Source: Sphingobacterium paucimobilis HER1398
GTDB taxonomy: Bacteria > Bacteroidota > Bacteroidia > Sphingobacteriales > Sphingobacteriaceae
DNA length: 64,000 nt
Direction of reading: 5' to 3'
Assembly: GCF_000416985.1 (NCBI RefSeq)
Contig: NZ_ATDL01000022.1
Span: 186,001-250,000, forward strand
How positions within the stretch are numbered: position 1 is the stretch's first letter; each line of letters opens with the position of its first letter. The notes beneath the pieces are model-generated. The model ran no database searches, was not told where the DNA came from, and saw only the letters and a list, made by a program, of their open reading frames with translations. The translations under genes and the position numbers were made by a program. Positions 1-9,311 of this stretch are shown here, in pieces.

Positions 1-1
1 G

Positions 2-268
2 CTTGGAGGTATCGGCGAAGGAATGTGGTTTCAGATTTTGCCAATTCCACACCCCTTATGCTATCTGATAGAAAGTTATAATGCACAAGGACAATTGATC
101 AATCAAGTAAACACCTTATGCCCACAGGATACTTTTGACATACAAAAAGATTTCGAAATCACCAGGCAAATGGATGGAGCATACTTTACAATTATACAAA
201 ACGGCATGAAGCATTTATTTAAAAAAACAGAAAACAAATACTATAAAAAATATCTTAACGTAATTTAA
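2..268 (+). CDS. Hypothetical protein, 3' part only
   Basis: The reading frame is open from the first bases of the window (LGGIGEG before the first in-window Met at 23) and ends at 268, so the gene probably starts upstream. The visible part (about 88 residues) has no motif I recognise; the C-terminus is rich in Lys and Tyr. It ends 2 bp before panD, so the two are probably co-transcribed. Many Bacteroidota have other pantothenate genes near panD, but nothing here shows a pantothenate role. Confidence 0.5.
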   Translation, partial: LGGIGEGMWFQILPIPHPLCYLIESYNAQGQLINQVNTLCPQDTFDIQKDFEITRQMDGAYFTIIQNGMKHLFKKTENKYYKKYLNVI

Positions 269-270
269 CA

Positions 271-639
271 ATGGAATTGACCTTATTAAAAGCAAAAATC
301 CACACGGTAACAGTTACCGAGGCAAACGTCGCATATAACGGCTCGATCACAGTAGATGCTGATCTATTAGATGCCGCAGGGATCAAAAAATACGAGCAGG
401 TTTACATCAACAACGCGGTAAGCGGCAGTCGTATTATGACGTATGTCATTCCTGGCAGGCGAGGCAGTGGGGAAGTGTGCATGAATGGGGGTGCAGCATT
501 GCATGCACAGGTAGGTGATACCGTACATATACTTTCATTTGTACATATGTCTCCAGAAGAGGCAGACAGCTATCAACCCACATTGGTATTTACAGAAGGC
601 AACAATCAGATTAAATCGATTGAAAAATACGATTATTAG
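271..639 (+). CDS. panD: Aspartate 1-decarboxylase
   Basis: PanD converts L-aspartate to beta-alanine for pantothenate and coenzyme A synthesis, using a pyruvoyl group made by self-cleavage. The 122-residue length fits the family (E. coli about 126). The cleavage pair Gly24-Ser25 lies in VAYNGSITVD at the usual position, and the residues known to matter in E. coli are present at the same numbers: Lys9, Arg54, Thr57 and Tyr58. The conserved RGSGEVCMNGGAA stretch follows. The protein should be cytoplasmic and tetrameric. Its stop overlaps by 4 bp the 3' end of the convergent DUF421 gene. Confidence 0.95.
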   Translation: MELTLLKAKIHTVTVTEANVAYNGSITVDADLLDAAGIKKYEQVYINNAVSGSRIMTYVIPGRRGSGEVCMNGGAALHAQVGDTVHILSFVHMSPEEADSYQPTLVFTEGNNQIKSIEKYDY

Positions 640-1319
640 CTATATCTTTTCGTATTTAATGCTTTAGTCCATTTTGATTTTCCGCAACGGTTACATTGCG
701 GAAAATCTTCCTTGATATATTGTACAATACAGCCACAATACATACAGGCGAATGGCCCGTTTGTCGTGCTGACATTTACCTGTTTATAGAAAGTCGGAAA
801 TAAAGGTAACCCGTACCTCACCTCTTCATCGGCGTAGAACAATACGCTCAGCGTACCATCCACTTCCAATACGGCATCACGGACCTGCCCGAGATGCTCC
901 ACATTGAGGTTACGCAACTCCGCAAAAAACTCCATTTTAGAAAAGTTATTATCATCTTCGTGCTGTAGGTCAAATGTCCCGTTCTTCACTACCGATAATA
1001 CCTTGCCTTCCAGCACATGGGTCAGCTTTTCAGAACGGGATGCCAGCCATGTAATGGTTTTGTACACCAGCATCACACAGGCAAAGACAATAACAGCATA
1101 TACAATCGGTAGATCTTCTTGAAACATGGGGTCGCCTGCTGCCGATCCCAGACTGATGATAATGGCTACCTCAAAAACCGTGAGCTGGCGTACGCCCCTT
1201 CTTCCCGAGAGACGGAGGATCGTCAGAATCAGTACAAACATGATTACTGTTCGGATCGCTATCTCTATCAGAAAGTCCCCTTGAGAATCAGGGCCTATAA
1301 GGTCGTCCATTTCCATCAT
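636..1319 (-). CDS. DUF421 membrane protein with zinc-ribbon-like tail
   Basis: A YetF/YcaP-like DUF421 protein of 227 residues. The N-terminal ~95 residues hold hydrophobic helices (about 16-38, 48-62 and 70-92) including the family-like LSGRRGVRQLTVFEVAIIISLG. A soluble DUF421 domain follows with repeated hydrophobic strands (LEVDGTLSVLFYADE). The last ~40 residues contain two Cys pairs (CMYCGC and CNRCGK) that look like a zinc ribbon, which is unusual for DUF421 proteins I know. A second Met directly after the first is an alternative start. The function of the family is poorly defined. Neighbouring genes on the same strand are envelope/stress-type genes, but a terminator-like hairpin separates them. 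Confidence 0.85.
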   Translation of the reverse strand: MMEMDDLIGPDSQGDFLIEIAIRTVIMFVLILTILRLSGRRGVRQLTVFEVAIIISLGSAAGDPMFQEDLPIVYAVIVFACVMLVYKTITWLASRSEKLTHVLEGKVLSVVKNGTFDLQHEDDNNFSKMEFFAELRNLNVEHLGQVRDAVLEVDGTLSVLFYADEEVRYGLPLFPTFYKQVNVSTTNGPFACMYCGCIVQYIKEDFPQCNRCGKSKWTKALNTKRYS

Positions 1320-1337
1320 AACATTTTTCTTCTGTAC

Positions 1338-1369
1338 AAAAAAGTGGTGCCTCTTTAAGAAACACCACC
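1338..1369 (-). terminator. Rho-independent terminator of the DUF72/PRC/OmpA unit
   Basis: GTGGTG (1344-1349) pairs with CACCAC (1363-1368) across a 13-nt loop. The A-run at 1338-1343 becomes a U-run on the minus strand, giving a typical terminator downstream of the gene ending at 1508. Confidence 0.6.
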
Positions 1370-1507
1370 AATCATTAATACTGTTTTAAACTTTGCTAAC
1401 ATTGCGCATTAGTAAGTTCTGGGAGAATAATCGGTATATCGATTATTCCCGCTGATAGAACAGCCCTAATCACTAAACGTTCATTTATTTTTTATTTTCT
1501 TTATCAT

Positions 1508-2233
1508 TTATTTAGAAAGTAGCTCTTTTAGGCGATTTGCATTTTCTATTGCATGCCCATGCATATCATTATTAAAATAGATATAGCTATCCTGCACCTC
1601 TGGATGTACCTCGATCGCTTTGACCAACCCCTTCAGCTCTTCATCCGTATAGCTAGATCCATACAACTTGGTACTACCGTGCATCCGGTAATAGACCATA
1701 GACGTATTCACGACCACTTCGTCTGGCAGGTTAGGGTGGCTCATCCCGCAGAAAGTGATGTTGTGATTTCCTAATTTTTCGTATACTTCCGGTCGCCACC
1801 AACTCGCATGCCTGAACTCTAATACATTTGGATAATTGCTATCCAAAGCATCTATAATCCGTTGGAGCGTCATATCATCATATGCCATACTCGGAGGGAG
1901 CTGGAATAGCACACACTTTAACTTTTCGGCTAAGCCATGCTGCACCGTATTATAAAAGTCCGCTATCAGAATCTGGGTATCTACAAATTTCTTATAGTGC
2001 GTAATCAAGCGTGGTGCTTTAACCGCAAAACGAAATTTTTCCGGTGTCCGCTTATACCAGTTCTGTAAAAAAGCGAGCTGTGGAAAGCGGTAAAAAGTCA
2101 CATTTGACTCCAAGGTTTCAAAATGCCTGCAATAATAATCCAACCAGTCCTTCTGTGGTAGATTGCTAGGATAAAATTTACCTTTCCAATCCTTATAATA
2201 GAACCCCGAACACCCGATATGCCAATTCTTCAT
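1508..2233 (-). CDS. DUF72 domain protein (YecE-like)
   Basis: A 241-residue single-domain DUF72 protein with a predicted TIM-barrel-like fold. Visible family features are the N-terminal HIGCSGFYYKDWKGKFYP, the ESNVTFYRFP stretch, FAVKAPRLITHYKK, the LFQLPPS motif and LEFRHASWW, ending with YIYFNNDMHGHAIENA. The biochemical activity is not established. It starts 8 bp after the PRC-barrel gene and is probably the last gene of a three-gene unit with the PRC-barrel and OmpA-like genes. Length is normal for the family. Confidence 0.9.
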   Translation of the reverse strand: MKNWHIGCSGFYYKDWKGKFYPSNLPQKDWLDYYCRHFETLESNVTFYRFPQLAFLQNWYKRTPEKFRFAVKAPRLITHYKKFVDTQILIADFYNTVQHGLAEKLKCVLFQLPPSMAYDDMTLQRIIDALDSNYPNVLEFRHASWWRPEVYEKLGNHNITFCGMSHPNLPDEVVVNTSMVYYRMHGSTKLYGSSYTDEELKGLVKAIEVHPEVQDSYIYFNNDMHGHAIENANRLKELLSK

Positions 2234-2241
2234 TTTTATAC

Positions 2242-2832
2242 TTAATGATGTCGTGGAGTTATATGTCCGATAGATGACAATTGCTGTTTACTAAAATGAG
2301 GGTGTTCGTAAAAGGTATCAGGGTCGTACTCCATCGTAATCAGACCACTCTCACCCAACACCTTTCGAATGGCAATCTCATCGCTCGGACTTACAAAATC
2401 TGGATCGTAAGAAGGCAACTGCATTACCTGTTGCAGGGTAACCGGTACGACTACCACATCCACCTCTGAATCGTACGTGACCTTGCTGCCATCATGTAGT
2501 GGGATATTTTCAGGATGCACCGAATCGTCGACAATCGCAGATGGCGTATGATCTACCTCCTGGATCTCCTCCTTGCTAAATACTGCTATTCCTATCGGTA
2601 TCAGAATCTGTTTCTCCAGACCCGCAGAATAATTGTCATAATCTACCTCTACCACGATATAGCGCACACGCTGTGATACCTCATCAAATAAAAGTTCATC
2701 TACCTCACCAATTTTCTTTCCCTGTAGGTCTTTGACATCCCAGCCCCTGATATCAGGCTCTCCGTCTACAATCTCATAATCACTGCCTGTCAATTCGATC
2801 AGGCGGTTATTTCTTATTTCTTGATGTTCCAT
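2242..2832 (-). CDS. PRC-barrel domain protein
   Basis: A 196-residue soluble protein with a PRC-barrel at about residues 22-80 (GWDVKDLQGKKIGEVDELLFDEVSQRVRYIVVEVD), the small beta-barrel also found in photosynthetic reaction centre H and RimM. The rest is acidic with several Pro and Asp residues; a second barrel-like half (LHDGSKVTYDSEVDVVVVPV) is possible. No signal peptide is seen. It sits 8 bp after the OmpA-like gene and 8 bp before the DUF72 gene, a tight operon. Such genes are often stress-induced in Bacteroidota; a role here is inferred only from context. Confidence 0.85.
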   Translation of the reverse strand: MEHQEIRNNRLIELTGSDYEIVDGEPDIRGWDVKDLQGKKIGEVDELLFDEVSQRVRYIVVEVDYDNYSAGLEKQILIPIGIAVFSKEEIQEVDHTPSAIVDDSVHPENIPLHDGSKVTYDSEVDVVVVPVTLQQVMQLPSYDPDFVSPSDEIAIRKVLGESGLITMEYDPDTFYEHPHFSKQQLSSIGHITPRHH

Positions 2833-2840
2833 AGTCCTTC

Positions 2841-3500
2841 TTATTTAATTTCCTTTTCTCGTGTTGCATCTTCAAATACCACAATCTGTACATTGCGATT
2901 CTGCGCCCTACCTTCCGCCGTCTTATTGCTTGCAATAGGTTGTCGTTCACCTATAGAATGAACAGAAATTTTCCGATAATCTACCCCGCCGTGGTCGACC
3001 AGCCAGTTTTTAACTTCCGCAGCACGATCAGCCGCCAATGTATTATTATGGGCAGGGCTACCTGTAGCGTCTGCACTTCCATATACTCCTATGTACGCAC
3101 CATCAAATCGCTTTTTAAGAATCGTGGCGATCGCTCTCAGTTTCGGTTCCGAAGCAGCCTGTATATTCTTTTGATCTTTGGGGAACAGTATATTTTCTCC
3201 CAGGGTATAAATGGTGTAGTCCGTTCCCTTCCGTATAGATATATCCGGATCTGTAATCTCCGGATCAGTAGTTGCCGGAGCATTGAAATCAATGCTATTC
3301 CAATCCGGCTCGGTAATCGCAATAGCCTCTCCTTGATCCGAAGCGAGGTCGGCATTGCTATCCACTATTGCGGCGTCTCCAGTAGTTTCGGTATTATGCC
3401 CCCGTATCCATAGCATGACGACAATCAATGCGACGATTGCCAGTAACAACCATAGCCACCAGCCCGTCCTATTCTTTCTCTGTACTTCTAAATGTGCCAT
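2841..3500 (-). CDS. OmpA-family peptidoglycan-binding protein
   Basis: A membrane-anchored protein of 219 residues. Residues ~12-30 (TGWWLWLLLAIVALIVVMLW) form one transmembrane helix with no lipobox, so it is probably an inner-membrane protein with a periplasmic domain. After a variable acidic linker, residues ~95-212 form an OmpA C-terminal domain: the NNTLAADRAAEVKNWL helix and GRAQNRNVQIVVFE match the positions that bind diaminopimelate in peptidoglycan. It is first in the tight unit with the PRC-barrel and DUF72 genes. It resembles YiaD-like or MotB-type domains but has no motor features. Confidence 0.88.
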   Translation of the reverse strand: MAHLEVQRKNRTGWWLWLLLAIVALIVVMLWIRGHNTETTGDAAIVDSNADLASDQGEAIAITEPDWNSIDFNAPATTDPEITDPDISIRKGTDYTIYTLGENILFPKDQKNIQAASEPKLRAIATILKKRFDGAYIGVYGSADATGSPAHNNTLAADRAAEVKNWLVDHGGVDYRKISVHSIGERQPIASNKTAEGRAQNRNVQIVVFEDATREKEIK

Positions 3501-3690
3501 ATCATTTTCTTTTTAGCGTTATTTTATTGAAATGAACAGGAACCGACAGCAAAAGTTCAAAACCAATATTAATTTAAGTTAGAAATCCGATCTGCATTCT
3601 TGAGGCCAACCATACGTTTAACAACTGATAATCAATAGTGAACTTTTTCGACACGTAGCTGTTATAGAATAGCACATTAACTACAGAACT

Positions 3691-4236
3691 ATGAATACGA
3701 TTCTCCGGACAAAACTGATCATCTATTATTTCACGGTCTTATTGACAACATCCGGCCTATTCTATGGCTGCCACCACGATAATAGTACCTACAACGATAA
3801 CCAAGGTTTTATCAATAAAGCACATAGTTCCTTACAACTAAAGATCGCCGCTGGTAATCTAGCCGTTCAAAAAGGCCAAGCGGACAATATACAGGACTAT
3901 GGAGAAGAAGTCGTAAAAGAACACAGCGGGACCTACGAAGAGATAAAAGAAATGGCCATTGCCAATAGCTGGATCGTTACTGAAGAGCTGTTGACTACCC
4001 ACCAGAAAAAGTTCAGTGATTTACAGGAACAAGAGATATCGAAATTTGACCTCGCTTTTGCGAAATTGATGGTGAGCTCGCATGAGGAAGTAATCAATCT
4101 GTTCCAAATCGCCAGCGTTAACGAGAATGGGGTCTACGATACCGATGTACAAACATTTGCCCGAACCACCCTGCCTGTACTTCAGTCACAGCTCATCGGA
4201 GCAAAAGAAATTCTCGACCAAGTGGACGAGATTTAA
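3691..4236 (+). CDS. DUF4142 lipoprotein
   Basis: A predicted lipoprotein of 181 residues. The N-terminal signal ends in a lipobox-like LFYGC (Cys26), and the mature part is a helical DUF4142 domain with ferritin-like four-helix character (FINKAHSSLQLKIAAGNLAVQKGQADNIQDYGEEVVKEHSG). The metal ligands of ferritins are not evident. DUF4142 genes are common in stress-gene groups of Bacteroidota and Proteobacteria; the function is unknown. It is a single gene transcribed away from the OmpA-like unit, with about 190 bp of AT-rich DNA upstream. The start gives the full signal peptide. Confidence 0.8.
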   Translation: MNTILRTKLIIYYFTVLLTTSGLFYGCHHDNSTYNDNQGFINKAHSSLQLKIAAGNLAVQKGQADNIQDYGEEVVKEHSGTYEEIKEMAIANSWIVTEELLTTHQKKFSDLQEQEISKFDLAFAKLMVSSHEEVINLFQIASVNENGVYDTDVQTFARTTLPVLQSQLIGAKEILDQVDEI

Positions 4237-4331
4237 GCGTTCACGTTGTTCATAGCGAGGAGAATCGACTATCCCACACAGACGCACCTAAAAATGTACT
4301 TTTAATATCTTCACGTCTTACGAAAGAAATT

Positions 4332-5285
4332 CTAACAAGGAAACCACCAGTGCATAAAATAGACCATATCATTCTTAAAAAACAGCTTGATATGGCCGTC
4401 AGACATACCGGTATCATCTTCCCTTAGCTTAATCACCCAAAGCGTTCCTTCTTTGTCCAGCCCCAGTCTTCCTTTCACTGCGGTAGGAAAAAGGCGTTGT
4501 ATCTCATCCATCGTGGTGCTAGCGTCGATTTTGACTCCTTTATAGGTGATAAAGTTTCCGTTTTTAAACCAGAACTCATCTACAGCGACACTGTCTTTAC
4601 TGGTTTCAAAGCGCGAACCGTCTTTGTAAATGTAGGTATCGTCTGGCGCTTCGGTATCAAAGATCGTGAAACAAGGAGCTTCATCTTTTAACCATTTGAC
4701 ACTATCGGGCTTTCCGAAGTTATCTTTAAACTCCGTAAGGGTGAAGTAGCGCCCCACTTTACCATTGAACCGGATATCTTTTTCCAGCATCACATCACTC
4801 CATCCACTATGCTGAGAAGGTCTGGTCGGAGTAGTCACCGCGTTACATGACTCTAAAAGGTTATATCCTTCAAGAATGGACTTGTCATATTTTAGCTCCT
4901 TCGGATTATCGGGGTCATGAGTAATGTCCATGAGCTTATTCCTCTTACTAAAAAACTCCAGCCAACCGACGGTATTCTCCATCTCGCGTTCCGATCCGGT
5001 ACGGTCAGAAATGTCCGATTTATAAAGCTCTATCGTCAGCTTATCAGTCTCCGTGGCAATAATCCTAGCCTGTACCTCTGATTTATTAAAGCTTTCAAAT
5101 GCGAGCGCATTACTCGACCTTACAAGTGCTGTAAGCAACTCCGTGCAGGAATAATCTTTAATAGTTGCTATCTCCTCACTGCTGGTAATGGGTTGATCAT
5201 TTTGAACAGGTTTCTTATTTGGTGCACCTGAGCAGGATAAGAAGATAAATGGAATTAAAATAAAAATTCTTCGCATAAACCACAT
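4332..5285 (-). CDS. Hypothetical lipoprotein
   Basis: A 317-residue protein with an N-terminal signal and lipobox-like FLSC followed by SGAPNKK, so it is probably exported and lipidated. The rest has no domain I recognise. It includes a region with GVKIDASTTMDEIQRLFPTAV near residue 260, reminiscent of proteins that evaluate device or input strings, but this is weak. The start at 5285 has an A-rich leader; Met4 (5276) is an alternative. It is convergent with the DUF4142 gene and divergent from the GT4 gene. Confidence 0.65.
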   Translation of the reverse strand: MWFMRRIFILIPFIFLSCSGAPNKKPVQNDQPITSSEEIATIKDYSCTELLTALVRSSNALAFESFNKSEVQARIIATETDKLTIELYKSDISDRTGSEREMENTVGWLEFFSKRNKLMDITHDPDNPKELKYDKSILEGYNLLESCNAVTTPTRPSQHSGWSDVMLEKDIRFNGKVGRYFTLTEFKDNFGKPDSVKWLKDEAPCFTIFDTEAPDDTYIYKDGSRFETSKDSVAVDEFWFKNGNFITYKGVKIDASTTMDEIQRLFPTAVKGRLGLDKEGTLWVIKLREDDTGMSDGHIKLFFKNDMVYFMHWWFPC

Positions 5286-5524
5286 TTTTAATCTATCGTT
5301 GATTGCAACGCTAAAGTTATGCCATTTTTCTCTCCATTTACTTTAGAATCTGCCCCACCATCTCCGATTTAAGGCAACTGCTATTCAAAAGAAGCACTAA
5401 CACAACGTATTTATACGGACGGGTTTGATTTAATACGGCATTTTTAGTTTTCGGGTTTTGTCTTACAACATAGTCCTTAGTTTTCTGTTCTTTATTCAGA
5501 ATAAGAACGAAACATAACGTCACT

Positions 5525-6733
5525 ATGAATATCGCCATTATAGGAACATACCCACCAAGGCAGTGCGGTATCGCCACATTTACGCAGGATTTATTCAGAT
5601 CTCTAAGCCTGGATCCGAGCATAACACCCGCTATTATTGCCATTTCGGATGGTAGCGAAGGCATCTTTCCTTCTGAAGTATCCGCAAGCATTGAAAAAAA
5701 CAACGTTTCCAGTTATCTGAAGGCCGCGGCACATATCAACGAGACTTACGATGCCGTTATCATCCAGCATGAGTACGGCATATTCGGAGGCGAAAGCGGC
5801 GACTACATATTATCATTAGCCAAAGCTCTTTCCGTCCCTATCGTTAGTAACTTTCATACGGTGCTCCAACGCCCCAGTGACGCGGAGCTCCGGGTACTTA
5901 AACAGCTTGCAGCCTACAGCCATAGCATTACCGTCATGACTGATACTGCTGTAGAAATGCTCAAGCGCATTTACAATATCCCGGCCCGTAAGATAGAGCT
6001 CATTCCTCACGGCGTGCCCCATTTTTCCTACCGTCAAAGCGAGGCCAAACAACAGCTTGGCCTGACCGGTAAGAAAGTAATGCTCAGTTTCGGATTTCTG
6101 GGCCCCAGTAAGGGCTTCGAGACCGCTATTGAAGCCGTAGCGGCTGTACCGCAGGATGATTTTGTCTATATTATTTTGGGCAGTACACATCCCAATATCT
6201 TGCGGGAGGCAGGAGAATCCTATCGCGAATACCTACAGACAAAAGCACAGGAACTGGGTATAGCCGACAAGGTCTGCTTTATCAACGAGTTTGCTTCCGA
6301 AAAACTACTTACGCAGTACCTCAGCGCCTGTGATATCTATGTCACGCCCTATCCCAATGAGAACCAGATCAGCAGCGGTACGCTTTCCTTTGCAATCGGT
6401 GCAGGCGCGGCCGTAATATCTACACCATACTGGTATGCCAAAGATTTATTAAAAGACGAACGTGGGCTGTTATTTGACTTTAAAGACAGCAAAGCACTCA
6501 GCCTGATCATCCGCACCCTATTAGAAGAGCCTCAGGTATTAGCGAAGTACCGGTATAATGCGGCCCGTTATGGCGCGTCGATGAGCTGGAGCAATATAGG
6601 TAAGCTACAATCCAAACTTCTTAAACGGATTATAGCACATGAGGTGTCCGCCCCAGTGACCTTACCCCGCAGCAGCGCTCCGCACCATGTTAATAATCTA
6701 TTACATACATCCACTCATAAACTGTCCTCTTAA
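5525..6733 (+). CDS. Glycosyltransferase family 4 protein
   Basis: A GT-B fold, GT4-type retaining glycosyltransferase of 402 residues. The N-terminal Rossmann domain opens with MNIAIIGTYPPRQCGIATFTQDL, typical of enzymes that bind a sugar acceptor. The C-terminal domain contains LSFGFLGPSKGFETAIEAV and the donor-binding stretch ISSGTLSFAIGAGAAVISTPYWYAKDLL. No membrane helix is seen, so it acts in the cytoplasm. Donor and acceptor cannot be read from sequence. It is followed after 10 bp by a helix-rich protein and lies next to a convergent GH130 enzyme, which suggests a mannose-containing glycan. Confidence 0.88.
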   Translation: MNIAIIGTYPPRQCGIATFTQDLFRSLSLDPSITPAIIAISDGSEGIFPSEVSASIEKNNVSSYLKAAAHINETYDAVIIQHEYGIFGGESGDYILSLAKALSVPIVSNFHTVLQRPSDAELRVLKQLAAYSHSITVMTDTAVEMLKRIYNIPARKIELIPHGVPHFSYRQSEAKQQLGLTGKKVMLSFGFLGPSKGFETAIEAVAAVPQDDFVYIILGSTHPNILREAGESYREYLQTKAQELGIADKVCFINEFASEKLLTQYLSACDIYVTPYPNENQISSGTLSFAIGAGAAVISTPYWYAKDLLKDERGLLFDFKDSKALSLIIRTLLEEPQVLAKYRYNAARYGASMSWSNIGKLQSKLLKRIIAHEVSAPVTLPRSSAPHHVNNLLHTSTHKLSS

Positions 6734-6743
6734 GTAAAGATCA

Positions 6744-7841
6744 ATGAAGCAAGAAGTACATACCCTCGACTCCATTTTTGATTTTGACATGCTGCAGGAG
6801 ATCATCCCTGAGCTTCCAGCATTTGATCTCGCTCATATCCGCCGGATGACCAATCTGGTTTCTATCGTACAGCATGCGACCTATAGCATCCCCAATTACA
6901 AACACGGCTACTGTCTCGATGACACCGCACGGGCCCTGCTATTGACCACATTAGCTGCTCAGGTACACCCATCCGAGAAATATAAAAACCTCGCTTACAC
7001 CTACCTTGCTTACATACAGTACATGCAGCGCGATTGTGGCCGATTCCGAAATCTCCTTTCCTTTGACCATCAGTTTTTAGATGAGTACGGTACCGAAGAT
7101 AGCTACGGGCGTACCGTATGGGCATTAGGCCATTTCCTACGCTATAACCGTGAGCCTGAATTAGTTTTTCTCGCTGAAGCGATGCTGCAGCAGGCCCTCC
7201 CCCATTGTGTAGCGCTTAAATCTGTCAGAGCAGTAAGCTACACCCTCTTAGGGCTACAGCATTACTACGCTTCCAACCGATCGGACGATAAAATATTACC
7301 CTATATAAAACAGCTCAGCTATTACTTGGCCGATGAATATCAGGGCAGTCACAGCCCCGATTGGAACTGGTACGAGCAGGTACTTGCCTATGATAATGCG
7401 ATTATTCCTTTAGCGGTACTGCGTAGCGGTGTACTGCTCAGACAAGAATCTTTACTGACCATAGGCCGACAGACAGCGGAATTTCTCGATGGCCTTATAT
7501 TTGAAAAAGGATACCCCTCCACCATCGGAAATGAAAACTGGTATGTACGCGGTGGCAAACGGAGCACATTTGCCCAACAGCCTATAGAAGTGCCCTCGAG
7601 CATACTCCTATACAAAGAGCTTTTCAGCCTATCTGGCGATAATCACTATAAACAGCGTATGATCCAATGTCTACACTGGTATTTTGGAAAAAATGAACTT
7701 GGCCTTACCCTGTACGACCCACTCACAAAGGGCTGTTGCGACGGTTTAGAACGGTTCGGGCTGAATCTCAACCAAGGCGCAGAAAGCAGTCTCAGTTTCT
7801 GGCAAGCTTATCTACACCTATGTCACGGCCTAGACGGTTAG
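6744..7841 (+). CDS. Helix-rich, possibly (alpha/alpha)-toroid protein of a GT4/GH130 cluster
   Basis: A 365-residue protein that I cannot assign to a named family. It looks all-helical, with aromatic and acidic motifs spaced as in alpha/alpha-toroid sugar enzymes: YCLDDTARALLLT, CGRFRNLLSFD, DEYGTEDSYGRTVWALG, SPDWNWYEQVLAYDNAIIPLA and ENWYVRGGKRSTFAQQPIEV. No signal peptide is present, so it should be cytoplasmic. It follows the GT4 gene by 10 bp, probably in the same operon. Its 3' end overlaps the convergent GH130 gene by 12 bp. A glycoside hydrolase or phosphorylase-like role is plausible but unproven. Confidence 0.75.
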   Translation: MKQEVHTLDSIFDFDMLQEIIPELPAFDLAHIRRMTNLVSIVQHATYSIPNYKHGYCLDDTARALLLTTLAAQVHPSEKYKNLAYTYLAYIQYMQRDCGRFRNLLSFDHQFLDEYGTEDSYGRTVWALGHFLRYNREPELVFLAEAMLQQALPHCVALKSVRAVSYTLLGLQHYYASNRSDDKILPYIKQLSYYLADEYQGSHSPDWNWYEQVLAYDNAIIPLAVLRSGVLLRQESLLTIGRQTAEFLDGLIFEKGYPSTIGNENWYVRGGKRSTFAQQPIEVPSSILLYKELFSLSGDNHYKQRMIQCLHWYFGKNELGLTLYDPLTKGCCDGLERFGLNLNQGAESSLSFWQAYLHLCHGLDG

Positions 7842-9311
7842 CGGTCTGAAATTGGTGAGCGCATCCAGTAAATCGTCCAAACATAAAGTCGCATAGGTAG
7901 ATGCATGGTCAGACATCGCGTATGGAATTATTAAATGGCCATTATGCAGGATCTGACCACAAGAATAAACTACATTGGGGACATATCCTTCCCGCTCTTC
8001 GGCATTAGGATAGAGGAGCGGTTCACTCAGCTTGCCTACTATTTTTGTAGGATCTTCCAGATCAAGCAATATCGCTCCGAGCGTATACTCGCGCATTGGC
8101 CCTACGCTATGCGTCAATACCAACCAGCCTTTGGCGGTTTCTATAGGCGACCCGCAGTTGCCCAATTGCACAAACTCCCATGGGAATTCCGGTTCTTTGA
8201 GCAGCGTCACATCCTGCTGCCAATTTATCAAGTCTTCTGAAAAAGCGATGTAATTGCTTTCTCCATCTACCCGACACAACATCGCATATTTACCATTGAT
8301 CTTTCTAGGGAAGAGTGCCGCTCCCTTATTGGCAATTTTGCCGTTAATAGGCTGTACTTTAAAACGCACGAAATCCGTTGTCGAAAGCAATTTGGGTAAT
8401 ATCGTGAGGCCATCATATGCTGTATAGGTCGCATAATACATCGGCCTCCCTTTATCACTGATAAACCGTACAAAACGGGCATCTTCAATACCATTCTTCT
8501 CCGTATCCGATATCGGGAATATTACTCTTTCCGATAAGGCCGTGTCCAAAGAATAAGTCATTTCATAATGCGACGAAGCTAGCCAGGTCATATGCGTCAT
8601 CAACGTCTGGCCTTCCATATCCAGATTATTTTCCTGTTGGATCTCCTGCACAAAGCGGCGCAGCTCCTCATAGGTAAAACTATCGGTCAGCTTAGCGTTG
8701 ATAAGATCCAGCATATCTTTTTCGGGGTCGTGTATCTGGAGTAATTTATCGATAAAATCCGACTTTAGATACCGGTGGCTTTTTACCTGCTTTGGTTTTT
8801 CCAATAGTCTGCCCACTTCTTCAACATGTACATTTAGCTCCTTGTCGATAATAGCCGATCGAAACACAATCGAAGACACATGCCCTTCCCCGGTCGCTCT
8901 AAAGCTCAGTATGATCCGTTTTTCACCATCCCGCAATTGCGTTTGATCGGGAGATTCGACGATCGAAGGGTTGAAAAAAGCGGCAGCTTCGACAGAATAC
9001 TCCATTGTAAAATAAGCCCCGATCAGTAACCGTTCCCTTTGTGAATAATCGCGATCACGAAGCTCCAGATCCAATAACCTTCCTTCCGTACGTTTAAAGT
9101 TTTTTTCCCATATATCCAGTATACTCCGATGCCGCTTCGAAAAATTACGGAGAAGCTGATTCAGCATATCTGTCTGATCCTGCTTTGAGCTTTTTAGGAT
9201 ACGGTTTACTATTTTAGTGGTACGCTCAATATTTATATTAAAATATCTCGCCAGCACCCTTTTGGAATCGGGTTTGAAGAATATACTTTTACGGACTACC
9301 TGTAAGGACAT
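7830..9311 (-). CDS. Glycoside hydrolase family 130 protein (beta-1,2-mannosidase or mannoside phosphorylase type)
   Basis: A 493-residue GH130-type protein with a five-bladed propeller. The family acts on beta-mannosides, either by phosphorolysis or hydrolysis. Visible signs are the FRATGEGHVSSIVFRSA stretch, YSLDTALSERVIFPISDTEKNGIEDARFVRF around residue 280 (the GH130 ED-A-R region with the general acid Asp), KGAALFPRKINGKYAMLCRVDGE, and the C-terminal HGHLIIPYAMSDHASTYATL. The N-terminal ~90 residues are an extra helical region. No signal peptide, so it is cytoplasmic. Whether it is a hydrolase or phosphorylase cannot be told here. It is convergent with the GT4 operon. Confidence 0.85.
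   Translation of the reverse strand: MSLQVVRKSIFFKPDSKRVLARYFNINIERTTKIVNRILKSSKQDQTDMLNQLLRNFSKRHRSILDIWEKNFKRTEGRLLDLELRDRDYSQRERLLIGAYFTMEYSVEAAAFFNPSIVESPDQTQLRDGEKRIILSFRATGEGHVSSIVFRSAIIDKELNVHVEEVGRLLEKPKQVKSHRYLKSDFIDKLLQIHDPEKDMLDLINAKLTDSFTYEELRRFVQEIQQENNLDMEGQTLMTHMTWLASSHYEMTYSLDTALSERVIFPISDTEKNGIEDARFVRFISDKGRPMYYATYTAYDGLTILPKLLSTTDFVRFKVQPINGKIANKGAALFPRKINGKYAMLCRVDGESNYIAFSEDLINWQQDVTLLKEPEFPWEFVQLGNCGSPIETAKGWLVLTHSVGPMREYTLGAILLDLEDPTKIVGKLSEPLLYPNAEEREGYVPNVVYSCGQILHNGHLIIPYAMSDHASTYATLCLDDLLDALTNFRPLTV

Noticed and set aside
2940..3413. 157-residue plus-strand ORF opposite the OmpA-like gene
   Set aside because: The minus-strand frame has a clear OmpA domain; the plus frame is low in recognisable features.
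5338..5703. 121-residue minus-strand ORF upstream of and overlapping the GT4 gene
   Set aside because: It is antisense to the well-supported GT4 N-terminus and has no family features.
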